Positions 1-8,422 are shown, counted from the first letter of the stretch. The stretch is 35,752 nucleotides of DNA from an uncultured Eisenbergiella sp. (GCA_910585455.1 CAJUEL010000048.1:1-35752); one strand, 5' to 3'. A program made the numbers and translations. The notes: a model not told the origin generated them from the letters alone.

Positions 1-8
1 TGCATTAC

Positions 9-110
9 TGTTTATTTGTCAAGGTGCTGTCCGCTCCCTCTCAGGAGCTTTGCCTCGGCTTTGTCCGCCGCAGCGAAATTTATATTACCACGCCGTTTTG
101 ACTTTGTCAA
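9..110 (-). promoter_or_regulatory. Promoter P2 and boxA-like leader, probably of an rRNA operon to the left
   Basis: On the minus strand a consensus TTGACA (105–110) is separated by exactly 17 bases from TAATAT (82–87). The transcribed leader contains a GCTCC/GGAGC hairpin (33–48) and then a segment near 9–29 reading AGCACCTTGACAAATAAACA. That segment resembles the boxA antitermination element of rRNA leaders. No coding region is seen here on the minus strand. Tandem strong promoters plus boxA suggest 16S rRNA just outside the window, but the rRNA itself is not visible, so this is inference. Confidence 0.6.
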
Positions 111-170
111 GGACTTTTTTAATTTTTTTTATTTTTATATTTTCCAACGCTTATCCCGCGATGGAACCTT

Positions 171-200
171 ATTATAACACCAGATTTTTCCAATTGTCAA
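171..200 (-). promoter_or_regulatory. Promoter P1, upstream partner of P2
   Basis: On the minus strand TTGACA (195–200) is followed after 18 bases by a perfect TATAAT (171–176). It lies about 90 bases upstream of a second strong promoter and just downstream of the cvpA terminator. It therefore drives transcription leftward out of the window. Confidence 0.75.
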
Positions 201-217
201 CACTAATTTTCATTATT

Positions 218-241
218 TTTAAAAGTGACCGTTCCGTCACT
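218..241 (-). terminator. Rho-independent terminator of the cvpA operon
   Basis: The minus strand reads AGTGAC–GGAACG–GTCACT followed by TTTTAAAAAT. The 6-base-pair stem begins inside the cvpA stop codon. The short T-rich tail makes it a moderate terminator, placed where the cvpA operon must end before the strong leftward promoters. Confidence 0.65.
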
Positions 242-704
242 CTGACAGCGAAATGGAATATAGTATCGCATGCAGCCTTTTCAGCATCTGGCTCTGTTCC
301 GTCTGCTTCGTCACCCAAAGTCCAAAAGAACCCAGATCGAAATTCGCAATCAACACATACAGTATCCAGAGAGTCACCACCACCTCTACGACACCGACCA
401 AAAGCCCCAGAAGGCTGTTTAAGATGCCAATAAGCGGCAGATGCGCAAGGGCAGAAAGCGACTTTATCACCAGCCTGAGAAGCTTTACTGCCAGCCCGGT
501 TACAATCATGACTATCACGGACAGGATGATGTTTTTGGTGTTCCCAGCCTTTATACTTGTATATAGAAGAATGCCGAGGGAAAGGACAAACAGCGTAATT
601 ACCATAAGCAATAGTCCGCCCGCCTCTTCCACCAGTCCATTTCTCATGCCGTGCCAGCCTCTCCACAAAACCAGCACGATCAGCACTATTAAAAGTAGAT
701 TCAT
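237..704 (-). CDS. CvpA family membrane protein
   Basis: This 155-residue protein is almost entirely hydrophobic, with membrane segments at about residues 1–16, 26–48, 57–80 and 91–120. The segment PLIGILNSLLG (about 90–100), followed by glycine- and valine-rich helices, matches the CvpA (colicin V production) family. CvpA is an inner-membrane protein needed for colicin V export in E. coli; its molecular activity in Firmicutes is unresolved. The start is an ATG with AGGGG about 8 bases upstream. It is the last gene of the run LysM protein–DUF5711–cvpA, 16 bases after the DUF5711 stop, so co-transcription is likely. The family call is fairly secure, the function is not. Confidence 0.8.
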   Translation of the reverse strand: MNLLLIVLIVLVLWRGWHGMRNGLVEEAGGLLLMVITLFVLSLGILLYTSIKAGNTKNIILSVIVMIVTGLAVKLLRLVIKSLSALAHLPLIGILNSLLGLLVGVVEVVVTLWILYVLIANFDLGSFGLWVTKQTEQSQMLKRLHAILYSISLSE

Positions 705-720
705 CCGTATACCCCTGTTT

Positions 721-1911
721 CTATTTCATCTCAAGAATTTCCAAAGCCTCTGCTGTTACGGCGAGGAACCGCTTTCCGCCAAGCGGCTTTAATAACAGTG
801 TCTGATCCACAATATCGCCCGCGTATTTTTCTCTTCCGTTGAAGCCCATGAGGATGCATTCCGCTTCATCATAAATGACGATGGCATCCTTGGTAAAAAT
901 GATGTCCCGGTATTCCAGCCCAAAGCTTTTTTCGAGGATCTTTTTTCCGCTCTGATCATATACGTCCAGCCGGTATTTTTCTACTCCTGTGGTATCGTAG
1001 AAAACAAGGCCAATGTAATTTTCATTATAATATACATCCTGAATTTCTTCATTCAAAAAGCCCTGATATATGCTGCGGGGAATCTCTGCATCCTGATAAA
1101 TATCCAGTCTGTTATCCGCTACGGAAAAGGCTGTATTCGCATTCATAAAGGCCGAAAAAGGAATGACGGAATTCGCATATTCATATACGCTCACCATCGT
1201 ATCCGTATAGTTTTGTCCGACCTCATCAAAATTATAAAAGCTTACGACAGATTTTACATTGCCGCTTTCCGCCTTCAGATAAGCCACCTGCATCAGCTTT
1301 CCCGTATCGGAGAGCGAAACGGACATCGGGTAGCCGGACTTTTGCATGGTCGTCTTGATGCTGATCGCATTTTCCCCATTCGGGTTATACACCTTGATCC
1401 AGGTTACGCTGCTATCCTCCAGGATCGCCGCGACCACACCGTTTGCCGATACCGCCAGCTGACGGATGGGCAGGTTCGTATCGATTTCCTGCGCGCTGCC
1501 GTCCGCATTGATATTGTATACAATATGGCCGTTATAATCCCCCACAGCAACCCATTTATCCCGCACGGCAACGATGGGGGACTGCATGCCATAGGTCTGG
1601 TTCCATATCACGTTTCCCTTGTAATCCGTATAGCTGATGCCATCCTTGCTGTACGTGAGAAAGCCGTTTTGATACGCCAGTATCGTCGTCCCGTTGTATT
1701 GCTGCTTTTTTTCACTGGCAATCGTCACGCAGGCGGAATATGACTGGTTTTTTATCTGTATATAAAGTCCTGCCGCAATGGATATGACCACTGTTGCCAC
1801 ACACACAATCAGCAACAGGTTCCGGATCCGGTGCGCCATAATCCGTTTTCTGAATTCTTCCGGACTTTTTTCGTCTTTTTTGTTGTTTCTGTATTCTTTG
1901 ATATCCGTCAT
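721..1911 (-). CDS. DUF5711 family membrane-anchored protein
   Basis: This 396-residue protein has a charged cytoplasmic N-terminus, one membrane helix at about residues 31–52, and a long extracytoplasmic part. The latter has repeated strand-turn patterns such as GNVIWNQ, DKWVAVGDYNGHIVY and ADGSAQEI, which look like blades of a beta-propeller. The layout matches DUF5711 proteins of Lachnospiraceae, whose function is unknown. The start ATG has GGAG about 8 bases upstream. The gene lies between a LysM membrane protein and cvpA, which suggests a cell-envelope role, but no catalytic motif is evident. Confidence 0.75.
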   Translation of the reverse strand: MTDIKEYRNNKKDEKSPEEFRKRIMAHRIRNLLLIVCVATVVISIAAGLYIQIKNQSYSACVTIASEKKQQYNGTTILAYQNGFLTYSKDGISYTDYKGNVIWNQTYGMQSPIVAVRDKWVAVGDYNGHIVYNINADGSAQEIDTNLPIRQLAVSANGVVAAILEDSSVTWIKVYNPNGENAISIKTTMQKSGYPMSVSLSDTGKLMQVAYLKAESGNVKSVVSFYNFDEVGQNYTDTMVSVYEYANSVIPFSAFMNANTAFSVADNRLDIYQDAEIPRSIYQGFLNEEIQDVYYNENYIGLVFYDTTGVEKYRLDVYDQSGKKILEKSFGLEYRDIIFTKDAIVIYDEAECILMGFNGREKYAGDIVDQTLLLKPLGGKRFLAVTAEALEILEMK

Positions 1912-1975
1912 CTCGTTCTCCGCAGGGGTCTTTCAAACGCTCTACCCATACGCTATCTTATCACATTCCTTTTCT

Positions 1976-3391
1976 TTATGGTAGTAAAATATTTTGTCCG
2001 GGGTGAATCTGGTCCGGATTTTCTATCTGATTGACCTGACAAATCTCATGCACCATGGAGGCATTCCCGTAGAATTTACGGGCAATTCCGGCAAGGCTGT
2101 CGCCTTTTTTTACCACATAGCTCACCGGTCTGGCAAGCGCCTGCGTTGCGTTTTCCTCCTCCGTTTCCTGTTCCGCCAAAGCGGTCTCCTCTGTCTGCGC
2201 TGTCGTGTCGCTTTCAGTCTGCGCTGTCGTGTCGCTTTCAGTCTGCGCTTCTTCCCCGGTCTGCTGTGAAGCCGTTTCCTGCATCCCGCTCTCCTGAGAG
2301 CTTTCTTCTGCATCCTCCCCGGTGGAAGACTGTTTTTGTGCCTTTTCTTCCTGTAGCGTCGTCTCTTTCTGCCCGCTTTGCGCCGTCTGCTCTCCGATCA
2401 TCCACTGGATTTTTCCGTCTTCGGCAAGCACTGGCTCCCCTCCCGTCTCCGTCTCATCGATCACCGCTTCCGCCACCAGGGCGCTTTCCTCCTGCCCGAT
2501 TGTGGCCTCTTCCACAATCAGACCTCCCTCCTGCTGTTGGGAAGCATTCTCTTCCTCCGTCTTTTTTGCCGCATCAGAAAATAAATTGAGCACCGCCTTC
2601 ATGTCCGGATACCGGTTTAAAGAGGTGAGTCCCATCACCACCAAAAGCAGCAGAAGCAGTATGCTTCCTCCTCTACATAAATCCGGTATGTTCAGGCTGT
2701 GCACGGACCGCCTGCCAAAGCTGAACCGGGACTGTCGTTCCTTCTTTTCTGCAGTCCCTTTTCCAAAAAGCAGCGCCGTGTTTTTTTTCGCCTTTCTCTG
2801 CAGCGTATGTACGATGCTCTCCCTGGGCAGCGCTGTCTGAAACGCCGTCCATCTTCTGCCGCTTCTGCCCGCCGCTTCCTTTTTTTCCTGCCGGTCCTCT
2901 CCCTCTATATGCCGCTCCGGGCGCGCCTGCGCTGCCTCCAGCTCCTTTTGCCGCTGCTCCTTATGCATTCTGACAGCTTCCATCACCGCTTCTTTTTCCT
3001 CATTGCCGGCAATGTTTTCCGCTTCCTGCACAACGATCATATAAGACTGCATGTCCTCATTCTGTTCATAAAAGATAAAATATCCGTCCAGCCGGATGCC
3101 CGCCCCACGGACCGGTTTGAAAATCAGCTTTCCGGCCGTCCCTTCCATTGTGCCGATTCTGTCGTGCTGTTTAAAATAGGGGTAGCTTCCCCGGTCCCAG
3201 TCCGTCTTCTTTTCCACGCCGTATATAAAGTAATATAAAACGTCACTGAGCTCTTCTTTTTTTCCGAACACCAGATATTCCTCCGGTTTTGTCCGGCGTT
3301 CCAGGAAAGTGTGGACATAATCTTCCATGTAGATTTTGGTATGCGCGTTTACTTCCCCGATCTGCATCACGTTTTTCGGTATCTGCATCAT
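1976..3391 (-). CDS. Single-pass membrane protein with C-terminal LysM domain
   Basis: The 471-residue product has an N-terminal soluble region without a signal peptide (1–130), a charged Glu/Lys/Arg-rich stretch (130–235), one membrane helix (about 240–258), a low-complexity Glu/Gln/Thr-rich linker, and a C-terminal LysM domain (about 423–471, VVKKGDSLAGIARKFYGN). LysM domains bind N-acetylglucosamine-containing glycans such as peptidoglycan, so the protein probably links the cytoplasm to the wall. I chose the ATG at 3391 because GGGAGG lies 6 bases upstream; the frame stays open to 3595 without a better site. The linker carries an exact 24-base tandem duplication. No enzyme motif is recognised in the N-terminal region. 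Confidence 0.8.
   Translation of the reverse strand: MMQIPKNVMQIGEVNAHTKIYMEDYVHTFLERRTKPEEYLVFGKKEELSDVLYYFIYGVEKKTDWDRGSYPYFKQHDRIGTMEGTAGKLIFKPVRGAGIRLDGYFIFYEQNEDMQSYMIVVQEAENIAGNEEKEAVMEAVRMHKEQRQKELEAAQARPERHIEGEDRQEKKEAAGRSGRRWTAFQTALPRESIVHTLQRKAKKNTALLFGKGTAEKKERQSRFSFGRRSVHSLNIPDLCRGGSILLLLLLVVMGLTSLNRYPDMKAVLNLFSDAAKKTEEENASQQQEGGLIVEEATIGQEESALVAEAVIDETETGGEPVLAEDGKIQWMIGEQTAQSGQKETTLQEEKAQKQSSTGEDAEESSQESGMQETASQQTGEEAQTESDTTAQTESDTTAQTEETALAEQETEEENATQALARPVSYVVKKGDSLAGIARKFYGNASMVHEICQVNQIENPDQIHPGQNILLP
2193..2249. repeat. 24-base in-frame tandem repeat in the LysM-protein linker
   Basis: Two exact 24-base copies (2193–2216 and 2217–2240) are followed by a 9-base partial copy. 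They encode the eight-residue unit TESDTTAQ on the minus strand. In-frame repeats in a flexible linker can change copy number by slippage without breaking the protein. Confidence 0.9.
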
Positions 3392-3518
3392 TGTCTTCCC
3401 TCCCGTTTTCCGCACGGACCGCGCAGCATGCGCGCAGTCTTGTCTGAATAACAACATCCTATCATGAAAAATCCGCGCATTCTGTCGAAGGGCGCGGTAA
3501 CGGAAGGAAAATATATAA

Positions 3519-3535
3519 CAGTTTGGACCAAACTG
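3519..3535. promoter_or_regulatory. Perfect 17-base palindrome CAGTTTGGACCAAACTG
   Basis: The two 8-base arms are fully complementary around a single central base. The palindrome lies between the galM terminator and the LysM-protein gene on the minus strand, about 130 bases before the latter's start. It could be an operator for a dimeric regulator. With the following minus-strand run TTATATATTTT, it could instead be a second weak terminator. Confidence 0.45.
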
Positions 3536-3537
3536 CC

Positions 3538-3587
3538 GCAAAAATATACAGGGCAGCACCTCCCGCTCTGGGAGAGTGCCGCCCTGC
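3538..3587 (-). terminator. Terminator after galM
   Basis: The arms 3549–3564 and 3570–3586 form a long GC-rich stem with a few mismatches around a five-base loop. On the minus strand the stem is followed by TGTATATTTTTG. It starts about 30 bases after the galM stop codon and ends the dnaX–ybaB–recR–galM run. Confidence 0.8.
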
Positions 3588-3618
3588 AAATCCATGCCAG
3601 TGATGCATATGTTACCGC

Positions 3619-4653
3619 TTAAAATATAAATTTATAAACCGTAGTGGTATGATAGTGTCTTTCGGGTCCGAACACGGAAGACGGGAACTGGGGCTTATTG
3701 GGCGTATCCGGATAAAACTGGGTTTCCAGCGCCAGTCCGCCCCGATAATCGTAGCTGCATCCGTCTTTTCCTTTTTCCGGCGTCATGAAGTTGCCCGCAT
3801 AAAACTGCACGCCCGGCAGATCCGTGTAGACTTCCATCGTGCGGCTTTCGGCATCGTTTTTGACGACGGCAATTTTCCGCACCGTGCCGTCGCAGCCGTC
3901 GCAAACCCAGTTATGATCGTATCCGCCAGCCATTTTCAGCTGCTCAAAGTCTGCGTCAATCCGTTCTCCGATCCTGTGCTCTGTGGTGAAATCCATAGGC
4001 GTGCCGGCCACCGGCGCGATCTCGCCGACCGGAATGGAGCCTGCATCCGTGGGCGTATATGCGGAGGCAAAAAGCTGCAGCTTATGGGATACGATGGAGC
4101 CTGCGCCCTGTCCGTCCAGGTTGAAATAGCAGTGATTGGTCATGTTGATGACCGTTTCCTGATCGCTGTCCGCATCATAGGTGATGCGCAGCTCATTGTC
4201 CTTTGTTACCTCATAAAAAACCTGCAGGGTTTTGTTGCCGCCAAAGCCCATCTCGCCGTCCTTTACCTCCAGCGTAAAGAGAATGCCGCCGTCCTTTTCC
4301 TGCGCATCCCAGACCCTTTTGTGCACGCCCAGCTGTCTGTGGCTGTGCAGATTGTTCACACCGTCGTTGGCATCCAGCTGATAGGTCACGCCGTTTAATG
4401 TATACTGCGCATTGCCGATGCGGTTCGCATTCGGTCCGATCACCGCGCCGTAAAAATTGCCGTTCACTTCGTATTCCGCCAGCGTGTCATAGCCCAGGCA
4501 GACATCCGCCATATCGCCTTTGCTGTCCGGCACACAAATTTTGATGATCAGCGCGCCGAAATCGCTCAGCACGACCTTTACGCCGTTTTCATTTTCCAGC
4601 GTATACAGAAAAACCTCTCTGTCCGCCACTTTTCCAAACAATTCTTTTTTCAT
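3619..4653 (-). CDS. galM: Aldose 1-epimerase (mutarotase)
   Basis: This 344-residue cytoplasmic enzyme interconverts alpha and beta anomers of galactose or glucose for the Leloir pathway. Family landmarks are GPNANRIGNA (73–82), NNLHSH (100–105), NMTNHCYFNL with the catalytic-acid histidine H174, GGYDHNW (243–249), and GLALETQFYPD with the catalytic-base glutamate E310. The length matches the family. The start ATG has GAGGG about 4 bases upstream. It follows recR by only 17 bases, so it is probably read from the dnaX–ybaB–recR transcript. No other galactose genes are near. Confidence 0.93.
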   Translation of the reverse strand: MKKELFGKVADREVFLYTLENENGVKVVLSDFGALIIKICVPDSKGDMADVCLGYDTLAEYEVNGNFYGAVIGPNANRIGNAQYTLNGVTYQLDANDGVNNLHSHRQLGVHKRVWDAQEKDGGILFTLEVKDGEMGFGGNKTLQVFYEVTKDNELRITYDADSDQETVINMTNHCYFNLDGQGAGSIVSHKLQLFASAYTPTDAGSIPVGEIAPVAGTPMDFTTEHRIGERIDADFEQLKMAGGYDHNWVCDGCDGTVRKIAVVKNDAESRTMEVYTDLPGVQFYAGNFMTPEKGKDGCSYDYRGGLALETQFYPDTPNKPQFPSSVFGPERHYHTTTVYKFIF

Positions 4654-4670
4654 GTTTCCCTCATTTCCCG

Positions 4671-5273
4671 CTATAACTCCGTACGCCCTTCCAGCGCGCG
4701 CAGAAGCGTCACCTCGTCTATGTATTCCAGGTCGCCGCCCACCGGCACGCCGCTGGCGATCCGGGTCACCCGGATGCCCGCCGCCTTGATCAGCTTGCTG
4801 ATATACATCGCCGTCGTTTCGCCCTCCAGGCTGGAGTTGGTCGCTATGATCACTTCTGCAATCTCCTTTTGCCCGGAAAGCCGTTCCATCAGTTCCTTTA
4901 ATTTGATATCGTGAGGCCCGATTCCCAGCATCGGGGAGATCGCGCCGTGCAGCACATGATACACGCCCTTATATTTGCCCGTCTTTTCATATGCCGCCAG
5001 ATCCCTGGTGTTTTCCACCACCATGATCGTTCCATGGTCCCGCCGGCTGTCCGCACAGATCGGACAGATATCGGTATCGGTCAGGGTAAAGCATTCCGTG
5101 CAATAACGCACGTTTTTCTTCGCCTGCACCATGGAATTGGCCAGACGCTCCACTTTTCCCTGGGGCATATTGATCAGGTGAAAGGCAAGCCTCTGGGCGG
5201 ATTTGGAGCCGATGCCCGGCAGTGCTGCCAATTCTTCAATCAGTTTGTTGATATAGCCGCTGTAAAGATCCAT
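4671..5273 (-). CDS. recR: Recombination mediator protein RecR
   Basis: The 200-residue length is standard for RecR, which acts with RecF and RecO to load RecA at single-stranded gaps. It has an N-terminal helix-hairpin-helix (LAALPGIGSKSAQRLA, about 16–30), a C4 zinc finger (C58, C61, C70, C73), a Toprim domain (about 80–175), and a C-terminal segment ASGVPVGGDLEYID. The start ATG overlaps the stop codon of ybaB by one base (TGATG), which implies translational coupling. The dnaX–ybaB–recR order is a classic conserved bacterial cluster. Confidence 0.97.
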   Translation of the reverse strand: MDLYSGYINKLIEELAALPGIGSKSAQRLAFHLINMPQGKVERLANSMVQAKKNVRYCTECFTLTDTDICPICADSRRDHGTIMVVENTRDLAAYEKTGKYKGVYHVLHGAISPMLGIGPHDIKLKELMERLSGQKEIAEVIIATNSSLEGETTAMYISKLIKAAGIRVTRIASGVPVGGDLEYIDEVTLLRALEGRTEL

Positions 5274-5617
5274 CAGAAGGGGAAGCCTCCGCCCAGGCCG
5301 CCCGCCATTTTGCCCATCAGCTCCTGGCTGGCATCCTCCGCCTGCTTCATCGCCTCATTGACCGCAGCAATGATCATGTCCTGCAGCATTTCCACATCCT
5401 CCGGATCCACCGCTTCCTCGGAAATCGCAAGCTTTAAAAGCTCCTTTTTCCCGCTCACGGTCGCTTCCACCGCACCGCCTCCTGCCTTTGCGGTAAATTC
5501 TTTCTCTTCCAGCTGCTTTTGTCCTTCCTCCATCTGACGCTGCATGCGCTGTGCCTGCTTCATCAGATTGCTCATGTTTCCCGGCATACCGCCCGGGAAT
5601 CCTCCTCTTTTTGCCAT
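5273..5617 (-). CDS. YbaB/EbfC family nucleoid-associated protein
   Basis: This 114-residue protein has the YbaB/EbfC layout. A Gly/Met/Pro-rich N-terminus (GGFPGGMPGNMSNLMKQAQ) is followed by a helix, then the beta-sheet segment EFTAKAGGGAVEATVSGKKE, and a C-terminal helix with Met/Asp/Ala. These small dimers bind DNA and help organise the nucleoid. I place the start at 5617 because AAGGAGG is 6 bases upstream; an ATG 6 bases earlier sits directly on that site. The neighbours recR and dnaX confirm the identity by synteny. Confidence 0.93.
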   Translation of the reverse strand: MAKRGGFPGGMPGNMSNLMKQAQRMQRQMEEGQKQLEEKEFTAKAGGGAVEATVSGKKELLKLAISEEAVDPEDVEMLQDMIIAAVNEAMKQAEDASQELMGKMAGGLGGGFPF

Positions 5618-5680
5618 ATTCATCCTCCTTATTGTTCATAACGGGCCGGATATTTTGTTATCGCCACATTTGCCGGACCG

Positions 5681-7273
5681 TCACGATTCCTCTTCAATAT
5701 CCATATGGATAATCTGTGTCAGGTCCACATAGGAGCCTTCAAATTCTGCCTGGCTTTTGACCGCCCTTATCTCGGTCTCCACATGTTTCCCCGCAAATTC
5801 GGAGAGCATCCCCTCCAGCAGCGCCCGGTTTTCAGCCTCCTTTGTGAAATAATCAAAGGGCAGCCCATCCTCCAGGGCGATCAAAAGCCTGTTGTCTCCT
5901 GCAAGGCTCAGATTCGCATTTTTCAGATAGGATTTCATGGGCTGAGACGCGCTGTCCGTGATTGCCTGCCAGTTTCCCACAATCCGCTTCACATCCTCCG
6001 GAATCGCTTTGGGCAGCGCGGCCGGTTCGACTGTCGGCCGGGCTGTTTCTTCCCTGTCCGCTTCTTTTCCTTCCCCGCCGGATGCTCTCACCGCAATCGC
6101 GCCGCTTTCTATTTTGGCAAGCGTCTGCTCCAGCTTTCGGATGCGATCCAAAAGCGCATCCTCCTGCGCCTCCATTTCCGGTCTGCAAAGCCGGATCAGC
6201 GCCATTTCTATCAAAACCCGTTTCTGCCCGGCGTAGCGCAGCCTTCCTGACAGCTCAGAGAAATTGCGGATGTAGCGCATGATGGCATCCACCTGCGCCA
6301 TATCCGCCTCCTCCTTTAATCTTGCCAGATTTTCACTGGACATGTCAACCACTTCTTCACTGTCGTCACCGGAAGTTTTCACCAACAGAAGATTGCGCAG
6401 ATACCAGGAAAAATCCGTCACAAACTGCCCAAGGTCGCGTCCCTGCAGCACAACCTCCTCCAACAGCCCGATGCAGCCCGCCACATCCCGGTCCAGCACG
6501 CAGCGCAGCAGACCGGAAAACACGGCGGTATCCACCGCTCCCAGCACATCCAGCGCTTTATCATAGGTCAGGCGCTGCCCGAAGTGAAAGGCAAGGCACT
6601 GGTCCAGCAGGCTCCAGGCATCACGCATCGCGCCGTCCGCGGATTTTGCGATAAAGCGCAGCGCCTTATCCTCAATTTCCAGCTCTTCCCCTGCCATGGC
6701 CAGCGCCTCCCGCATGCGCTCCTCAATCTGCTCCACCGTCAGCCGCTTGAAATCATAACGCTGACACCGGGACAAAATGGTCACCGGAATTTTATTCGCT
6801 TCCGTCGTCGCCAGGATAAAAATCACATAGGAAGGCGGCTCCTCCAGCGTTTTTAACAATGCGTTAAACGCCCCCGTAGAGAGCATATGAACCTCGTCGA
6901 TGATATAAACCTTGAATTTTCCCTCCGCCGGCGAATAGGAGACCTCATCCACGATCTCCCGTATATTGTCCACGCCGTTGTTGGATGCGGCGTCAATTTC
7001 GATCACGTTCATGCTGTTGCCCGCCGCGATCGACCTGCAGGATGCGCAAACGCCACAGGGACTGCCGTCCTGCGGATTTTCACAGTTGACGCTTTTGGCA
7101 AACAGCTTCGCAATCGAGGTTTTGCCCGTCCCTCTTGTTCCGCAAAATAAATAGGCATGTCCGATCCGGTCTGCCTTGATCTGGTTTTTCAAAGTTGTCA
7201 CGATCGCATCCTGCCCTTTGACCTCTTCAAAGCGGGTGGGACGAAACCGTCTGTACATCGCCGTATAGGACAT
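5681..7273 (-). CDS. dnaX: DNA polymerase III subunit gamma/tau
   Basis: The 530-residue product is the clamp-loader ATPase of the replicative polymerase. The AAA+ domain shows Walker A GTRGTGKT (45–52), the zinc-binding cysteines C64, C73, C76 and C79, Walker B VYIIDEVH (122–129), sensor 1 LATTE (about 154–158), and the SRC arginine-finger motif (168–170). A collar domain follows, then a linker and a C-terminal tau-like region that ends acidic. The start ATG has GGAGG about 8 bases upstream. I see no obvious A-rich slippery site of the E. coli type, so a frameshifted gamma form is not supported. Confidence 0.96.
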   Translation of the reverse strand: MSYTAMYRRFRPTRFEEVKGQDAIVTTLKNQIKADRIGHAYLFCGTRGTGKTSIAKLFAKSVNCENPQDGSPCGVCASCRSIAAGNSMNVIEIDAASNNGVDNIREIVDEVSYSPAEGKFKVYIIDEVHMLSTGAFNALLKTLEEPPSYVIFILATTEANKIPVTILSRCQRYDFKRLTVEQIEERMREALAMAGEELEIEDKALRFIAKSADGAMRDAWSLLDQCLAFHFGQRLTYDKALDVLGAVDTAVFSGLLRCVLDRDVAGCIGLLEEVVLQGRDLGQFVTDFSWYLRNLLLVKTSGDDSEEVVDMSSENLARLKEEADMAQVDAIMRYIRNFSELSGRLRYAGQKRVLIEMALIRLCRPEMEAQEDALLDRIRKLEQTLAKIESGAIAVRASGGEGKEADREETARPTVEPAALPKAIPEDVKRIVGNWQAITDSASQPMKSYLKNANLSLAGDNRLLIALEDGLPFDYFTKEAENRALLEGMLSEFAGKHVETEIRAVKSQAEFEGSYVDLTQIIHMDIEEES

Positions 7274-7293
7274 GTCCTTTCCTCCACCGAAAG

Positions 7294-7319
7294 ATTCCCG
7301 GCAGAATACTGCCGGGAAT
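7294..7319 (-). terminator. Hairpin between pfkA and dnaX, likely pfkA terminator
   Basis: A perfect 11-base-pair stem (ATTCCCGGCAG paired with CTGCCGGGAAT) closes a four-base loop in the short gap between pfkA and dnaX. On the minus strand only CTTTC follows, so termination may be partial and dnaX may receive some read-through. No separate dnaX promoter was identified. Confidence 0.6.
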
Positions 7320-7348
7320 ACATCTGAATCTGTTACAAATCCGACCTG

Positions 7349-8422
7349 TCAGTCGCCGAAGCTGATTCCCAGCATCTTCGCCTCCTTGACGATCGATGAC
7401 TTGGGATCCACCATCTTTAGCTTGCCCGCCACTTCCTCGAGCGGAACCTTAACGATCTCACGGTTCTTGTAACCGACCATAAAGCCGTATTCTCCCTTTA
7501 AGATCAGCTTGCCCGCTTCGGAACCGAGACGGCTCGCAAACACCCTGTCATAGGGGCAGGGGCTTCCGCCGCGCTGGGTATGTCCGGGCACCGTCACGCG
7601 CACATCCAGCCCGCTCTTCTTCTGTATCTTCTCCGCAATTTCGTAGGAAACAGAAGGGTATTTATATTTTTCCATTTTTTTCTTATAGTCCTTTTTGGAG
7701 AGGGCTGCGTCCTCCTTGGAAATCGCGCCTTCCGCTACCGCCAGAATGGTGAATGCGCTGCCGCGCTCATGGCGCTGCTGAATCTTTTCCACAATCCTGT
7801 CGATATCATAGGGAATCTCCGGAATCAGAATGATATCCGCGCCGCCCGCCATACCGGCATTTAACGTCAGGAAACCGACCTTATGTCCCATGACCTCCAC
7901 AATGAAAACCCGTCCATGGGAGGCCGCCGTCGTATGAATACAATCGATGGCATCCGTTGCGATATCCATCGCGCTCTGGAAACCGAAGGTCATATCCGTG
8001 CCCCACAGGTCATTGTCGATCGTTTTGGGCAGCGTCACAATATTGAGTCCCTGCTCGCGCAGCAGATTTGCCGTCTTATGGGTGCCGTTGCCGCCCAGAA
8101 TCACCAGACAATCGAGCTGCAGCTTATAATAGGTCTGCTTCATCGCCGCAACCTTATCAATGCCGTCCTCCTCAATCACCTGAATGGTCTTAAAGGGCGT
8201 ACGGCTGCTGCCAAGGAAGGTGCCCCCCTTTGTGAGAATACCCGAAAAGTCCGCGTAGGTCAGCAGGCGGAATTTTCCGTGGATCAAGCCCTGATAGCCG
8301 TTCAAAAAGCCATAGATCTCCACGTCCTCTTTCCCGTTGAAAAGCGCCTTTGCCACGCCTCTCATCGCCGCATTCAGCGCCTGACAGTCACCGCCGCTGG
8401 TCAACATACCGATTCGCTTCAT
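7349..8422 (-). CDS. pfkA: 6-phosphofructokinase
   Basis: The 357-residue enzyme phosphorylates fructose 6-phosphate in glycolysis. Signature segments are LTSGGDCQALNA (7–18), GGNGTHKTA (110–118), PKTIDNDLWGTD (132–143, catalytic D136 and D138), MGHKVGF (178–184), and GHTQRGGSP (280–288). Classic ATP-dependent enzymes have GGDG and PGTIDND, while pyrophosphate-dependent ones have GGDD and PKTIDND. This protein has Gly at the donor-determining position (G113) but Lys at K133, plus Asn at 112 in place of the usual Asp. It therefore belongs to the longer mixed group, and the phosphoryl donor is probably ATP but not certain. The start has AAGGAGG about 10 bases upstream. Confidence 0.93.
   Translation of the reverse strand: MKRIGMLTSGGDCQALNAAMRGVAKALFNGKEDVEIYGFLNGYQGLIHGKFRLLTYADFSGILTKGGTFLGSSRTPFKTIQVIEEDGIDKVAAMKQTYYKLQLDCLVILGGNGTHKTANLLREQGLNIVTLPKTIDNDLWGTDMTFGFQSAMDIATDAIDCIHTTAASHGRVFIVEVMGHKVGFLTLNAGMAGGADIILIPEIPYDIDRIVEKIQQRHERGSAFTILAVAEGAISKEDAALSKKDYKKKMEKYKYPSVSYEIAEKIQKKSGLDVRVTVPGHTQRGGSPCPYDRVFASRLGSEAGKLILKGEYGFMVGYKNREIVKVPLEEVAGKLKMVDPKSSIVKEAKMLGISFGD

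Noticed and set aside
1213..1743. Long plus-strand open frame opposite the DUF5711 gene
   Set aside because: It is antisense to a well-supported gene, with no ribosome site and no recognisable family.
2193..2249. Direct repeats considered as a small CRISPR or regulatory array
   Set aside because: The copies are head-to-tail without spacers and keep the reading frame of the LysM protein, so they are a coding repeat.
5950..6200. Programmed frameshift site in dnaX for a gamma form
   Set aside because: No slippery A-rich heptamer with a following stem was seen in the linker region.
7274..7348. Small signal recognition RNA gene near dnaX, as in some Firmicutes
   Set aside because: The gap is only 75 bases and is filled by a terminator hairpin and the dnaX ribosome site.
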